A stretch of DNA of 64,000 bases from Psychrobacillus psychrodurans (lineage in GTDB: Bacteria > Bacillota > Bacilli > Bacillales_A > Planococcaceae): the NCBI RefSeq assembly GCF_027563345.1, contig NZ_JAMKBK010000013.1. One strand, written 5' to 3'. The notes beneath the pieces are model-generated. The model was not told the origin of the DNA and searched no databases. It saw nothing but the letters and a program-made list of their open reading frames with translations. This document shows positions 17,279 to 26,401 of the stretch, piece after piece. A program made the position numbers and the translations under genes. Position 1 is the stretch's first letter; each line of letters opens with the position of its first letter.

Positions 17279-17679
17279 TAGCTGCTCCCCCTTACAAATA
17301 GCTAATTCTATATTAACAATAAACCTACACAAAGTGCAAGGTGATGATAGGACCTGTTCCTGTTGGGCTATCTTTTACCAACCTTAGGTAGCCCTTTTTT
17401 TCATAATAATAGCACTAGCAAAAGACATACACAGAAATTTAAGCTCATCACCAGTTTCCGTTGTTCTCTAAGGGCTTTGGACAAGCATTCCCTCTATGAT
17501 AGAAAGGTGAGTTTTTAGTGTTATTAATTTTCTTACTATATTAACTAAAACTAATTCTATTATCCTAACCTAACTATAAGCTATAGTCACAAAAAGGGGC
17601 AAAATTTATGTGCACCACATGGTTTGGTAACATCCTGTTTATCCAAGTGAATTGTAAGCTTTTAAGTATTTTCTTATTA
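17279..17679. other. Non-coding gap upstream of the maoC-phoP operon
   Basis: No gene was found in this stretch, which should hold the promoter(s) of maoC-phoP-phoR. On the plus strand 17365-17401 is a terminator-like hairpin (listed separately). I saw no confident Pho boxes. The remainder is AT-rich without repeats I recognise. Confidence 0.5.
17365..17401 (+). terminator. Terminator-like hairpin with no upstream gene on its strand
   Basis: GGGCTATC pairs with GGTAGCCC (one wobble) and is followed by seven T residues on the plus strand. No plus-strand gene precedes it for several kilobases. It may end an antisense or small RNA, or be an unused structure. Confidence 0.5.
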
Positions 17680-17709
17680 AAAAAATCGAGTAGGTTTCCC
17701 CACTCGATT
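17680..17709 (-). terminator. Terminator of mdh
   Basis: On the minus strand AATCGAGT pairs with ACTCGATT and is followed by TTTTTT. It ends the mdh transcript 17 bases after its stop codon. Confidence 0.85.
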
Positions 17710-17725
17710 GATACCAGTATTATAG

Positions 17726-18664
17726 TTAAGCTAAAACTTTCATAACAGCTTTGACTGCATCTGCAGATTTGTTTAATAATGCTTTTTCATCTTCTGTTAA
17801 TTCAAGTTCGATAATCTTTTCGATACCACCAGCACCAAGCACTGTTGGAACACCAAGGTAAATTCCATCCATACCATATTCGCCCTCTAAATATGCGATA
17901 GATGGTAATACACGTTTTTGGTCTTTCAGAATTGCTTCAGCCATTTCCACTAAAGAAGCAGCTGGAGCATAGTAAGCAGAACCATTGCCTAAAAGGTTAA
18001 CGATTTCCGCTCCACCTTTACGTGTACGATCTACAATTTCATCTAAACGAGCAGTGTCAATCAGATTTTCTAATGGAATTCCACCGGCATAAGAATATCT
18101 TACTAATGGAACCATATCGTCACCATGTCCTCCCAGAACAAAACCAGTTACATCTTTAACAGATAGGTTTAATTCTTTTGCAACAAACGTACGGAAACGT
18201 GCAGTATCTAGTACACCAGATTGGCCGATTACGCGTTCTTTTGGTAAGCCAGATTCTTTATAAACTGTATAAGTCATCGCATCAACAGGGTTTGTTAATA
18301 CTAATATTGTTGTATTCGGAGAATACTTAACGATTTCAGATGTAACAGATTTCATAACTTTTTGGTTCGTTTGAACTAAATCGTCACGGCTCATGCCAGG
18401 TTTACGTGCAATACCAGCAGTGATAATTACTAAATCCGAGTCTTTCGTATCTTCATAATTAGAAGTACCAATGATATTAGCGTCAAAACCTTGAACTGGT
18501 CCGGCTTGCGACATATCCAAAGCCTTACCTTTTGTAGCATTTTCTGCCTGTGGAATGTCTACTAATACAACATCACCAAGTTCTTTTTGAGCAAGTAGAA
18601 AAGCTGTTGTAGCACCTGTAAATCCGCCACCGATTACTGAAATTTTACTTCTTTTCAATGTCAT
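17726..18664 (-). CDS. mdh: Malate dehydrogenase
   Basis: Mdh oxidises malate to oxaloacetate with NAD in the TCA cycle. The 312-aa LDH-like protein has the nucleotide loop GGGFTGATTAFLLA near the N-terminus, ARKPGMSRDDLVQTN with the substrate-binding arginines, the NPVDAMTY segment, and the catalytic His in VLGGHGDDMVPL. Length matches Bacillus Mdh. It is the third of the citZ-icd-mdh cluster but is separated from icd by a terminator and a repeat fragment, so it likely has its own promoter. Confidence 0.96.
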   Translation of the reverse strand: MTLKRSKISVIGGGFTGATTAFLLAQKELGDVVLVDIPQAENATKGKALDMSQAGPVQGFDANIIGTSNYEDTKDSDLVIITAGIARKPGMSRDDLVQTNQKVMKSVTSEIVKYSPNTTILVLTNPVDAMTYTVYKESGLPKERVIGQSGVLDTARFRTFVAKELNLSVKDVTGFVLGGHGDDMVPLVRYSYAGGIPLENLIDTARLDEIVDRTRKGGAEIVNLLGNGSAYYAPAASLVEMAEAILKDQKRVLPSIAYLEGEYGMDGIYLGVPTVLGAGGIEKIIELELTEDEKALLNKSADAVKAVMKVLA

Positions 18665-18717
18665 TAGAAAACTCTCCTTTTATGTTTATTAGTAGAACCG
18701 GGCTAAAAAGGCCTGTT

Positions 18718-18798
18718 CTATTAAGCGCACACCTGGAACGGAAATCAGTAATATTATTCGAATCCCGTGTTCACGGTACATTTTTATATATTCTTGTC
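18718..18798 (+). repeat. Modular intergenic repeat, 3' module only (copy 6)
   Basis: The bases have CACCTGGAACGGAAATCAGTAATATTATTCG in two parts, then GTGTTCACGGTACATTTTTATATA, matching the 3' modules at 296-371 and 6013-6090. The core and 5' modules are absent. It is next to the icd terminator. Confidence 0.7.
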
Positions 18799-18804
18799 TA
18801 TTAA

Positions 18805-18832
18805 AGAAAAGGAAGGGAAAATTCCCTTCCTT
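18805..18832 (-). terminator. Terminator of icd
   Basis: On the minus strand AAGGAAGGGAA pairs with TTCCCTTCCTT and is followed by TTCTTT. It lies 24 bases after the icd stop codon. Confidence 0.8.
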
Positions 18833-18855
18833 AAAAACCAAATCTCATTTTAATA

Positions 18856-20121
18856 TTACATGTTTTTAATAAGTTCATCAGCGAACTCAGAACATTTAAC
18901 TTCAGTCGCACCATCCATTAAACGAGCAAAATCATAAGTTACCACTTTAGAAGCAATAGATTTCTCCATTGAATCCATGATAAGTTTCGCAGCCTCGTTC
19001 CAACCTAAATGCTCTAGCATTAAAACTCCTGAAAGGATAACAGAAGATGGGTTAACTTTGTCAAGACCAGCATATTTAGGAGCTGTACCATGAGTAGCTT
19101 CGAAAATAGCATGTCCAGTTACATAGTTAATATTAGCTCCTGGAGCAATACCAATACCACCAACTTGTGCAGCAAGTGCATCAGAAATGTAATCTCCATT
19201 AAGGTTCATTGTAGCAACTACATCAAACTCTTTTGGACGAGTTAAAATTTGTTGTAAGAAGATATCAGCAATTGAATCTTTTACAAGGATTTTACCAGCT
19301 GCAAGTGCATCAGCTTGTGCTTTGTCAGCAGCTTCTGTTCCTTGCTCTTCTTTAATTTTATCATATTGATTCCAAGTGAATACTTTATCCCCAAATTCTT
19401 GTTCTGCTACTTCGTAGCCCCAAGTTTTGAAAGCACCTTCTGTGAATTTCATGATATTCCCTTTATGAACTAATGTTAAAGAAGTACGACCTTCTTTGAT
19501 AATATAGTTAATAGCAGCACGTACTAAACGTTTAGTACCTTCCTCAGAAATTGGTTTAATACCGATACCTGAAGTTTCTGGGAAACGAATATTTGTCACT
19601 CCGAATTCAGTTTGTAAGAAATCGATTAGTTTTTTTGCATTATCTGTACCTTTTGCATACTCAATACCAGCGTATATATCTTCAGTGTTTTCACGGAAAA
19701 TAACCATGTCAGTATCTTCTGGACGTTTAACTGGAGATGGAACACCAGTGAAATAACGAACTGGACGTAGGCAAGTATATAGATCAAGCTCTTGACGTAA
19801 TGCTACGTTTAACGAACGAATTCCTCCACCGATTGGTGTAGTTAAAGGTCCTTTAATAGCAATTAGATACTCATTAATAACATCTAAAGTTTCTTGAGGT
19901 AACCACTCGCCAGTTTTATCGAATGCTTTTTGACCAGCAAGAACTTCTTTCCATTCAATTTTCTTTTCACCATTATAAGCTTTTTCTACCGAAGCTTCTA
20001 ATACACGTGATGCTGCAGCCCAAATATCTGGACCCGTTCCGTCTCCCTCAATGAAAGGAATTACCGCTGTGTTTGGTACGTTAAGTACGCCGTTTTCTAC
20101 TGTAATTTTGCCTGTTGTCAT
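18856..20121 (-). CDS. icd: Isocitrate dehydrogenase, NADP dependent
   Basis: Icd converts isocitrate to 2-oxoglutarate in the TCA cycle. The 421-aa protein has PFIEGDGTGPDIW, the substrate-binding TPIGGGIRSLNVALRQ (with the regulatory serine), FRENTEDIYAGIEY, and the NADP site around ATHGTAPKYAGLDKVNP. Length is typical. The start has GGAGG upstream. It follows citZ by 81 bases with a stem-loop but no typical terminator between, so citZ-icd are likely co-transcribed. Confidence 0.96.
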   Translation of the reverse strand: MTTGKITVENGVLNVPNTAVIPFIEGDGTGPDIWAAASRVLEASVEKAYNGEKKIEWKEVLAGQKAFDKTGEWLPQETLDVINEYLIAIKGPLTTPIGGGIRSLNVALRQELDLYTCLRPVRYFTGVPSPVKRPEDTDMVIFRENTEDIYAGIEYAKGTDNAKKLIDFLQTEFGVTNIRFPETSGIGIKPISEEGTKRLVRAAINYIIKEGRTSLTLVHKGNIMKFTEGAFKTWGYEVAEQEFGDKVFTWNQYDKIKEEQGTEAADKAQADALAAGKILVKDSIADIFLQQILTRPKEFDVVATMNLNGDYISDALAAQVGGIGIAPGANINYVTGHAIFEATHGTAPKYAGLDKVNPSSVILSGVLMLEHLGWNEAAKLIMDSMEKSIASKVVTYDFARLMDGATEVKCSEFADELIKNM

Positions 20122-20149
20122 TTGTTATTCCTCCTACTATCATAATCAT

Positions 20150-20180
20150 AGGGCAGTAAACACAAATGTGTTTAAGCCCT
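20150..20180 (-). other. Stem-loop between citZ and icd
   Basis: AGGGCAGTAAACAC pairs with GTGTTTAAGCCCT, with small bulges and a 4-base loop. No T run follows on the minus strand, so it is more likely an RNA stabiliser, a processing site or part of the icd leader than a terminator. Confidence 0.45.
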
Positions 20181-20202
20181 ATCTTATAAGATAATACTAA
20201 TA

Positions 20203-21318
20203 CTATCTTTCTTCAATTGGAATATATTTTTGCATTCCAGGTCCTACATATTCTGCACGTGGACGGATTAAACGATTATTTGCATATTGCTCAAGAATAT
20301 GTGCGCTCCAACCAGATACACGTGATACTGCAAAGATTGGTGTAAATAAATCATGATCGATTTTTAAAGAATGGTATACAGACGCAGAATAGAAATCTAC
20401 ATTTGGAGGTAGATTCTTTTGTCCCGTAACTATTTCATCAATACGAATAGACATATCATATAATTTGGATTCACCATTAAGTGTAGTCAATTTTTTAGAC
20501 ATTTCACGTAAATGCTTAGCACGCGGGTCTCCTTTTCTATAGACACGGTGACCAAATCCCATAATTTTTACTTTGTTTTCTAATTTTTCGTTAATATAAG
20601 CGTCAACATTATCAAGTGTATCAATTTCTGTTAACATTTTCATAACTTGCTCGTTTGCTCCACCATGAAGAGGTCCTTTTAAAGCTCCAATAGCTGCGAC
20701 CACACCAGAATAGATGTCTGAAAGAGTTGCTACACATACGCGAGCAGTGAATGTCGAAGCATTCAATTCATGATCTGCGTGTAAAACAAGTGCTTTGTCA
20801 AACGCTTCTATTTCTATGTCTTGTGGTAATTTTCCATGTAGCATGTACAAGAAGTTAGCAGCATAACCTAGGTCTGTTTTAGGTGCTACAGGCTCTAGTC
20901 CTTTACGGACACGTGAGAAAGCTGTTACTAATGTCGGGATTTTTGCTTGTAATTTAATTGCTTTTAAGTAATTTGCCTCATCGGACATATCTTCTGCAGC
21001 ATCATCATATAATGCAAGCATAGAAACTGTTGTTCTAAGGGCAGTCATTGGATGTACATCATTGATTGGGAATGTTTTGAAATGATTCAAAACTTCTTGT
21101 GGTACAGCCATGTTGTCAGCTAATTGTTGTTTCAATTCAGCTAGCTCAGCTGTGTTTGGAAGACGTTTATGCCAAAGCAAGTAAACTACTTCTTCAAAGC
21201 TCGCATTGTTAGCTAAATCATCAATATCATATCCAACGTATGTAAGTGTATCATCGATGATTGAACTGATGGACGTTTCTGCCGCTACAATTCCTTCTAA
21301 ACCTTTAGTTGTTGTCAT
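20203..21318 (-). CDS. citZ: Citrate synthase
   Basis: CitZ joins acetyl-CoA and oxaloacetate. The 371-aa type II-like small citrate synthase starts with KGLEGIVAAETSIS and carries HADHELNASTFTARV, HGGANEQVMKML and GFGHRVYRKGDPRA, with catalytic His in these motifs, and FYSASVYHSL near the end. The length matches Bacillus CitZ. It begins the citZ-icd (mdh) cluster and is divergent from the transporter gene at 21511. The promoter and a cre-like site are at 21421-21463. Confidence 0.96.
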   Translation of the reverse strand: MTTTKGLEGIVAAETSISSIIDDTLTYVGYDIDDLANNASFEEVVYLLWHKRLPNTAELAELKQQLADNMAVPQEVLNHFKTFPINDVHPMTALRTTVSMLALYDDAAEDMSDEANYLKAIKLQAKIPTLVTAFSRVRKGLEPVAPKTDLGYAANFLYMLHGKLPQDIEIEAFDKALVLHADHELNASTFTARVCVATLSDIYSGVVAAIGALKGPLHGGANEQVMKMLTEIDTLDNVDAYINEKLENKVKIMGFGHRVYRKGDPRAKHLREMSKKLTTLNGESKLYDMSIRIDEIVTGQKNLPPNVDFYSASVYHSLKIDHDLFTPIFAVSRVSGWSAHILEQYANNRLIRPRAEYVGPGMQKYIPIEER

Positions 21319-21420
21319 ATCAAAGTCTCCCCTTCACAACATAAGACTTCTGACTAAATCTACACTAAATCAGAAGAATTATATGTATATATTAATGTTT
21401 TTAGCATTGCTTACTTATAC

Positions 21421-21463
21421 AGTATAATCAATTTTGGCGTTTTTGTGAATGAAAACGCTTAAG
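21421..21463 (-). promoter_or_regulatory. citZ promoter with overlapping cre-like site
   Basis: On the minus strand -35 TTCACA (21444-21449) and -10 TATACT (21421-21426) are 17 bases apart. Directly upstream, CTTAAGCGTTTTCA (21450-21463) fits the cre consensus TGWNANCGNTNWCA except at the first two bases. CcpA binding there would overlap the RNA polymerase site. CcpA control of citZ is known in B. subtilis; the site itself is my reading. Confidence 0.55.
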
Positions 21464-21510
21464 TTTATTGAAAAATATCTTTAAATCTCCTAATTAATTG
21501 AAAAGATTGG

Positions 21511-22485
21511 ATGAATTTGATTACTCTACAATTAAATAAAAAAGATTTTTTATCACAATGGGTACCATTTGGAATAATTATACTAATATCATTTGTTGCT
21601 TACCCCCTTACTTTAGCAATAATTGGAGGTTATTTTCTATTTCCTGTCACTAATTTTTTACATAAAAAATTTAAAATTCCAGTATTTATAAGTGTCTTAC
21701 TAACTGTAATTTTAATTTTATCGAGTTTTTTAATGATATTATTTTTTCTTATTCAAACATTAATTGATTTAATTCCTTTCATCCATGAACATGTCGTTTT
21801 ACTACCTGTAATGGAAATACAAAATCACCCCATTTTTACGATGTTTGAAGGTAAATTTCAAACATTACTAAATAAGCTATTGAATGATTTATTACTAAAT
21901 GTAACTCATTTACCCTCTTACTTTTTTGAGATATTCTTATTTAGTATTGGATTATTTTTTTCATTAATCGAATCTATAAAGGATCGGGAATGGTTTCTAG
22001 TTTATTTCCCGAAAAAAATGCGAAACCTTTGCCATAGAGCATTACTTAAATCCTCAACAATTATAAATCAGTTTATTCATGTAGAATTTAAGTTATTTAT
22101 TTTAACGTTTATATTAATTTCTATTGGTTTCTCAATATTAGGTTTACATAATCCTATTAAATATGCGTTTCTAATTTCTTTAGTCGATAGTGTTCCTTTT
22201 TTAGGTACTGGCTTAATATTGATACCTTTGTGCATTTACTTTTTTTTAATGGAAATGCAGATGGTAGGTACAATTGTCTTACTTTTATACCTTTTCGTTC
22301 AATTGACAAGACATATCGTCGAATCTGTACTCTGGTCTTCTACGACACAAATAAAGGCTGTCCACGTCTTTTATTTGAGCGCGGCAGCCATTTTAATCTT
22401 TGGATTTATAGGAATTTTGTTTAGTCCATTTATTTATCTATTTGCCCATAAATGGGAAAGTTTCACGAAGACTTCATCACAATAA
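21511..22485 (+). CDS. AI-2E family (UPF0118/YtvI-like) membrane transporter
   Basis: The 324-aa protein is highly hydrophobic, with about seven or eight membrane segments arranged as in the AI-2E/PerM family: a first group of three, a long central extra-membrane region (about 100-150) and a final group of four with SLVDSVPFLGTGLILIPL (the family signature). Members have been linked to quorum signal export or Na+/H+ exchange; the substrate here is unknown. It is divergent from citZ and converges with fxsA, the 3' ends overlapping by 23 bases. The ATG lacks a strong ribosome site, so the start is uncertain. Confidence 0.75.
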   Translation: MNLITLQLNKKDFLSQWVPFGIIILISFVAYPLTLAIIGGYFLFPVTNFLHKKFKIPVFISVLLTVILILSSFLMILFFLIQTLIDLIPFIHEHVVLLPVMEIQNHPIFTMFEGKFQTLLNKLLNDLLLNVTHLPSYFFEIFLFSIGLFFSLIESIKDREWFLVYFPKKMRNLCHRALLKSSTIINQFIHVEFKLFILTFILISIGFSILGLHNPIKYAFLISLVDSVPFLGTGLILIPLCIYFFLMEMQMVGTIVLLLYLFVQLTRHIVESVLWSSTTQIKAVHVFYLSAAAILIFGFIGILFSPFIYLFAHKWESFTKTSSQ

Positions 22486-22858
22486 CTTGGCCGTTTTTCA
22501 TTTTTTTGCGTATCCATCTATAAACAAGTGGTTTAAATAAGTTTCTAGTTGGGGCAAATAAAAGCATGAAGCCAAAAATATCTGAGATAAATCCTGGGAG
22601 AACTACTAGGATAGCTCCCATAAATATACTAATACCATTAATCGCAGCTTCGCCTGGCGCTTGATAGTTTTTGACGCTCTCTGATACTTCTCTAAACGCT
22701 TTAAGGCCCTGTCTTTTTGCCAAATAGCCACCAATTATACCACTTGCGATGATCAATAAAAATGTATTTCCTACTCCAATAGTTTTACCCGATAGCATAA
22801 GAATATATAATTCAACCGCTGGGATTAAAATAAACAAACCAATAATCCATTTCATCAT
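22463..22858 (-). CDS. fxsA: FxsA family membrane protein
   Basis: FxsA relieves exclusion of phage T7 by the F plasmid in E. coli; its normal role is not known. The 131-aa protein has GLFILIPAVELYILMLSG as first membrane segment, then GNTFLLIIASGIIGGYLAKRQG and a third near GAILVVLPGFISDIFGFML, the characteristic order of the family. The tail is basic. Its last bases overlap the plus-strand transporter gene. There are two ATG codons at the start; the second gives better spacing to GGAAGG. Confidence 0.9.
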   Translation of the reverse strand: MMKWIIGLFILIPAVELYILMLSGKTIGVGNTFLLIIASGIIGGYLAKRQGLKAFREVSESVKNYQAPGEAAINGISIFMGAILVVLPGFISDIFGFMLLFAPTRNLFKPLVYRWIRKKMKNGQVIVMKSS

Positions 22859-22932
22859 TTCACCTTCCTATAATAAATGCGCAGGGCATCTTTTAAGTTC
22901 AAAACCTGTTTCTATCGTTTTCGAAGCGCATT

Positions 22933-23043
22933 GGACAGACGTGTTGCTATATTATTACCGAGCGAATTTTTAGTGATGCTGGTTGTGACGTCCGTCACAA
23001 CCAGCATCACTTTTTTCGGTAATCTTATTTCTTCTGTCTGTCC
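22933..23043. repeat. Nested palindrome, MITE-like element
   Basis: The outermost arms are GGACAGAC (22933-22940) and GTCTGTCC (23036-23043). Inside are ATTACCGA and TCGGTAAT, then a perfect 19-base arm pair (22972-22990 and 22993-23011) around a 2-base loop. T runs flank the inner stem on both strands, so it may also end transcription either way. No coding region. The rest of the gap 22859-23296 shows nothing else clear. Confidence 0.7.
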
Positions 23044-23296
23044 ATCACCCTCCTACAACTCTTAGAAACAGGTAAGTGCGTTTTTGGATAACTAGAGAAA
23101 AGATGCTTTCCGATTCATAGAGGAAGCGCACGAAGATACAATTTCGTTCGCTATTTCGCTTCTTATTGGAGAAACACTTACTATTTTTCTTTTTTTCCAC
23201 TAGTATAAAAAAAAATCTATTTTCTTCATCCTTCATTACGGAATAGTATCACTTAGTTAACATACAGTTTTATCACTATATTAACTTTGACTATTA

Positions 23297-23515
23297 TTAT
23301 CATCCATGCGATAGGCTATGCAAAATCTTATTGTTAGATACTACTCTCTTAATTGATTGTAGTGAAAGGCGGCGACTCCAGCGGGATAAGCGAGAAAGTC
23401 GAGACCCCGCAGGTAGCGTAGCGAACGAGGAGGCTCGGCCTCGCCAGCGGAAAGCGTCCGCCTGAAACGGAAATCAGTAGTATTTTTGGATAGATCTTAA
23501 TACACTTATACCTGA
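23297..23515 (+). repeat. Modular intergenic repeat, copy 7
   Basis: The upstream module has ATGCGATAGGC and ATTGATTGTAGTGAAAGG. The core runs 23367-23463, with GCGACTCCAGCGGGATAAGC, ACCCCGCAGG, GCGGAAAGCGTCCGCC. Its closing stem is AGGCGG (23367-23372) with CCGCCT (23458-23463). The 3' module with TGAAACGGAAATCAGTAG follows and then diverges. Confidence 0.8.
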
Positions 23516-23529
23516 TTTTCATTCAATAA

Positions 23530-23553
23530 AAGCCCCACCTTTTAAGGTGAGGC
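23530..23553 (-). terminator. Terminator of pyk
   Basis: On the minus strand GCCTCACCTT pairs with AAGGTGGGGC, followed by TTTTATT. It lies directly after the pyk stop codon. Confidence 0.8.
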
Positions 23554-23559
23554 ATTCTA

Positions 23560-25320
23560 TTAAATAATACTAGCGTGTCCATGATAGATAAAACCACTTT
23601 CGGCATCTATCGTTAGTTCTTGACCATTTTTTATAAGTGTTGTTGCATCTTTAACACCTACAATAACCGGCACTCCTAAGCTAAGTCCAACTACTGCAGC
23701 ATGGCTAGTTAAACCACCCTCTTCGGTGATTAAACCTCTGCATTTTTCAATACTCGGGACCATATCTCGGTCAGACCCTAAAGTTACAATAATGCTATCC
23801 GTTGTATCTTGTCCGGCTAATTCTTCCGCATTATTTACAACTATTGCTTTTCCGAATGCAGTATTCTTACCAATACCTTGTCCTCTTGCAACTAAGTCTC
23901 CAATAATATGAACCTTCATCAAGTTTGTTGTGCCCGCTTCTCCAACAGGTACACCAGCTGTAATCACAACTAAATCACCATGAGTTACGTAGTGGTGAAG
24001 AATACTTTCCTCCACAGCTACTTCCAAAATTTCATCTGTTGAGTGAGCTTTTTTGCCAACAATTGGATATACTCCCCAAACTAATGTTAGTTTTCTAGAT
24101 GGGGTAGCAGATGAAGTCACAGCAATAATCGGAACACCAGGTCTAAATTTAGCAATCATTTTTGCAGTATATCCACTTTCAGTAGGTGCAATAACTGCTT
24201 TTACCTTTAAGTTAATCGCTGTATGAGCAACAGCTTGACCAATAGCATCAGTTAAGTTCACATCACGTGCTTTACTAATCTTCGTTACATTTTCACGATA
24301 ATCGACTGCATTTTCTGTACGACGAGCAATTTTATCCATCGTTTGAACAGCCTCTAACGGATAAAGTCCTGCAGCTGTTTCTCCAGAAAGCATAATGGCA
24401 TCTGTACCATCAAATATAGCATTTGCGACGTCACTTGCTTCTGCGCGAGTAGGTCTAGGATTACGTTGCATAGAATCGAGCATTTGAGTAGCTGTAATAA
24501 CAGGTTTTCCAGCTTCGTTGCATTTAGTAATTAGTTTCTTTTGAACTAAAGGTACCTCTTCTGCTGGAATTTCTACGCCTAAATCACCCCGAGCAACCAT
24601 TAGACCGTCAGATACTTGAATAATTTCATCAATATTATCTACGCCTTCTTGGTTTTCGATTTTAGGAATAATTTGAATATGTTCACCATTATTTTCTTCT
24701 AATAGTTTACGGATTTCTAACACATCTGAAGCTCGGCGAACGAAAGATGCAGCAACAAAATCTATGTCCTGCTTAATACCAAAAAGGATATCCTGAGCAT
24801 CTTTTTCTGTCATGCCAGGTAATTGCACTGATACTCCTGGTACATTTACACCTTTATTGTTCTTTAACGTTCCTGCATTTTGAATATAAGTGGAAATAAT
24901 TTCATTTTCTTTATCAATTTTTTTAACGATTAACTCAATTAGTCCATCATCCAATAAAATAACAGAACCTTCGTGAACATCTTCAATTAGTTTGTCATAG
25001 GAAATAGAGAAGCGTTCTAATGTACCTAACACTTCTGTCATCGAAATTTCAATTGTCTGACCAGATTGAAGCTCAATAGCACCATTTTCCATTTTATGTG
25101 TGCGAATTTCCGGGCCTTTTGTATCCAATAAAATCCCAACAACTTTACCTATTTTTTTAGAAACTTTACGGATTGTTTGAATTCTTGCAGCATGTTCTTC
25201 GTGATTTCCATGTGAGAAATTCAATCTGGCAACATTCATACCAGCATTAATTAATTTCTCTAACATTTCTTCCGATTCACTTGCGGGTCCAATTGTACAA
25301 ACTATTTTAGTTTTTCTCAT
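23560..25320 (-). CDS. pyk: Pyruvate kinase
   Basis: Pyk makes pyruvate and ATP from phosphoenolpyruvate. Start: ATG at 25320 with GAAAGGAATG upstream, giving 586 aa and MRKTKIVCTIGPASES, the family N-terminus; the frame is open further upstream without support. Catalytic parts: MNVARLNFSHGN, IIPKIENQEG, MVARGDLGVEIP and ATQMLDSM. The C-terminal 110 residues form the extra PEP-utiliser-like domain (EEGGLTSHAAVVGLSLG) typical of Bacillus Pyk. It follows pfkA by 37 bases in an operon. Confidence 0.96.
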   Translation of the reverse strand: MRKTKIVCTIGPASESEEMLEKLINAGMNVARLNFSHGNHEEHAARIQTIRKVSKKIGKVVGILLDTKGPEIRTHKMENGAIELQSGQTIEISMTEVLGTLERFSISYDKLIEDVHEGSVILLDDGLIELIVKKIDKENEIISTYIQNAGTLKNNKGVNVPGVSVQLPGMTEKDAQDILFGIKQDIDFVAASFVRRASDVLEIRKLLEENNGEHIQIIPKIENQEGVDNIDEIIQVSDGLMVARGDLGVEIPAEEVPLVQKKLITKCNEAGKPVITATQMLDSMQRNPRPTRAEASDVANAIFDGTDAIMLSGETAAGLYPLEAVQTMDKIARRTENAVDYRENVTKISKARDVNLTDAIGQAVAHTAINLKVKAVIAPTESGYTAKMIAKFRPGVPIIAVTSSATPSRKLTLVWGVYPIVGKKAHSTDEILEVAVEESILHHYVTHGDLVVITAGVPVGEAGTTNLMKVHIIGDLVARGQGIGKNTAFGKAIVVNNAEELAGQDTTDSIIVTLGSDRDMVPSIEKCRGLITEEGGLTSHAAVVGLSLGVPVIVGVKDATTLIKNGQELTIDAESGFIYHGHASII

Positions 25321-25357
25321 AGTACATTCCTTTCTATAATGGGAAGATATTACCTCA

Positions 25358-26317
25358 TTAAATGGATAATTCTTTAGATAATTGATACATAGACATATCA
25401 AATTCTTCATGATTTTCAAATGCTTTATTCATATCATAGTCTACCACTTGATGATTCTGGATGCCAATAGCACGTCCACCATTTCCAGTAAGCAAAACCT
25501 CCACAGCTTTTGCTCCAAACAAACTTGCTAGCACACGATCACGACCCGTCGGAGAACCTCCACGTTGAATATGTCCAAGTACCGAAACCCTTGTTTCAAT
25601 ATCCGCTAAGTCCTTTAGCTTGTTAGCAAATTCTGCTCCACTCATCACACCTTCAGCAACAATAATAATACTATGCTTTTTCCCCCGTTCGGAACCGCTT
25701 TTTAGACGCTCGACAATCTCGTCCATATTTATCTCTACTTCAGGAATAATGATCGTTTCAGCCCCACCTGCTAGACCAGCCCACAAAGCCAAGTCTCCGG
25801 CATCTCTTCCCATTACTTCTACGATAAAAGTACGTTCATGCGATGTGGCAGTATCTCTGATTTTATCAATACTCTCAATAACTGTATTTAAGGCTGTATC
25901 AAATCCAAGTGTGTAATCTGTACCAGGAATATCATTATCGATTGTTCCTGGTATTCCTACACAAGGGAAACCATTTTCAGTTAGTTTCATAGAACCTCGA
26001 TAAGAACCATCCCCACCGATAATTACCAATCCGTCAATACCATGCGCCTTTAATTGTGCTATTGCTTTTTGTTGCCCTTCTTCAGTTCGGAACTCTGGGC
26101 ATCTTGCAGAAAATAGTTTTGTTCCACCTCTTTGAATAATGTCCCCTACAGAGCCTAAGTCTAAAACTTCCATTTTACCATCAATTAACCCTTGATAGCC
26201 ATGGAAAATACCAACTACCTCAAGTCCCTCAAAAATGGCCTTTCTTACAACAGCACGAATAGCTGCGTTCATGCCTGGAGCATCTCCCCCACTTGTTAAT
26301 ACACCAATTCTCTTCAT
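25358..26317 (-). CDS. pfkA: 6-phosphofructokinase
   Basis: PfkA commits fructose-6-phosphate to glycolysis using ATP. The 319-aa protein has GVLTSGGDAPGMNAAIRAV, GGDGSYRGS (ATP site), PGTIDNDIPGTDYTLGFDTA (catalytic Asp) and GHIQRGGSPTGRDRVLAS, with the effector-site residues usual for an allosteric Bacillus enzyme. Length matches. Together with pyk it forms the two-gene glycolytic operon known from B. subtilis. It follows accA after a terminator. Confidence 0.96.
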   Translation of the reverse strand: MKRIGVLTSGGDAPGMNAAIRAVVRKAIFEGLEVVGIFHGYQGLIDGKMEVLDLGSVGDIIQRGGTKLFSARCPEFRTEEGQQKAIAQLKAHGIDGLVIIGGDGSYRGSMKLTENGFPCVGIPGTIDNDIPGTDYTLGFDTALNTVIESIDKIRDTATSHERTFIVEVMGRDAGDLALWAGLAGGAETIIIPEVEINMDEIVERLKSGSERGKKHSIIIVAEGVMSGAEFANKLKDLADIETRVSVLGHIQRGGSPTGRDRVLASLFGAKAVEVLLTGNGGRAIGIQNHQVVDYDMNKAFENHEEFDMSMYQLSKELSI

Positions 26318-26372
26318 CTATTTCTCCTCCATACAATGAATTTCATAATGTAAGCTTATCATGAAATGAACT

Positions 26373-26401
26373 AAAAAAAAATGCGCCATTATTGACGCAT
26401 T
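26373..26401 (-). terminator. Terminator of accA
   Basis: On the minus strand AATGCG pairs with CGCATT around a 10-base loop, followed by eight or nine T residues. The stem starts at the stop codon of accA. Confidence 0.75.
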
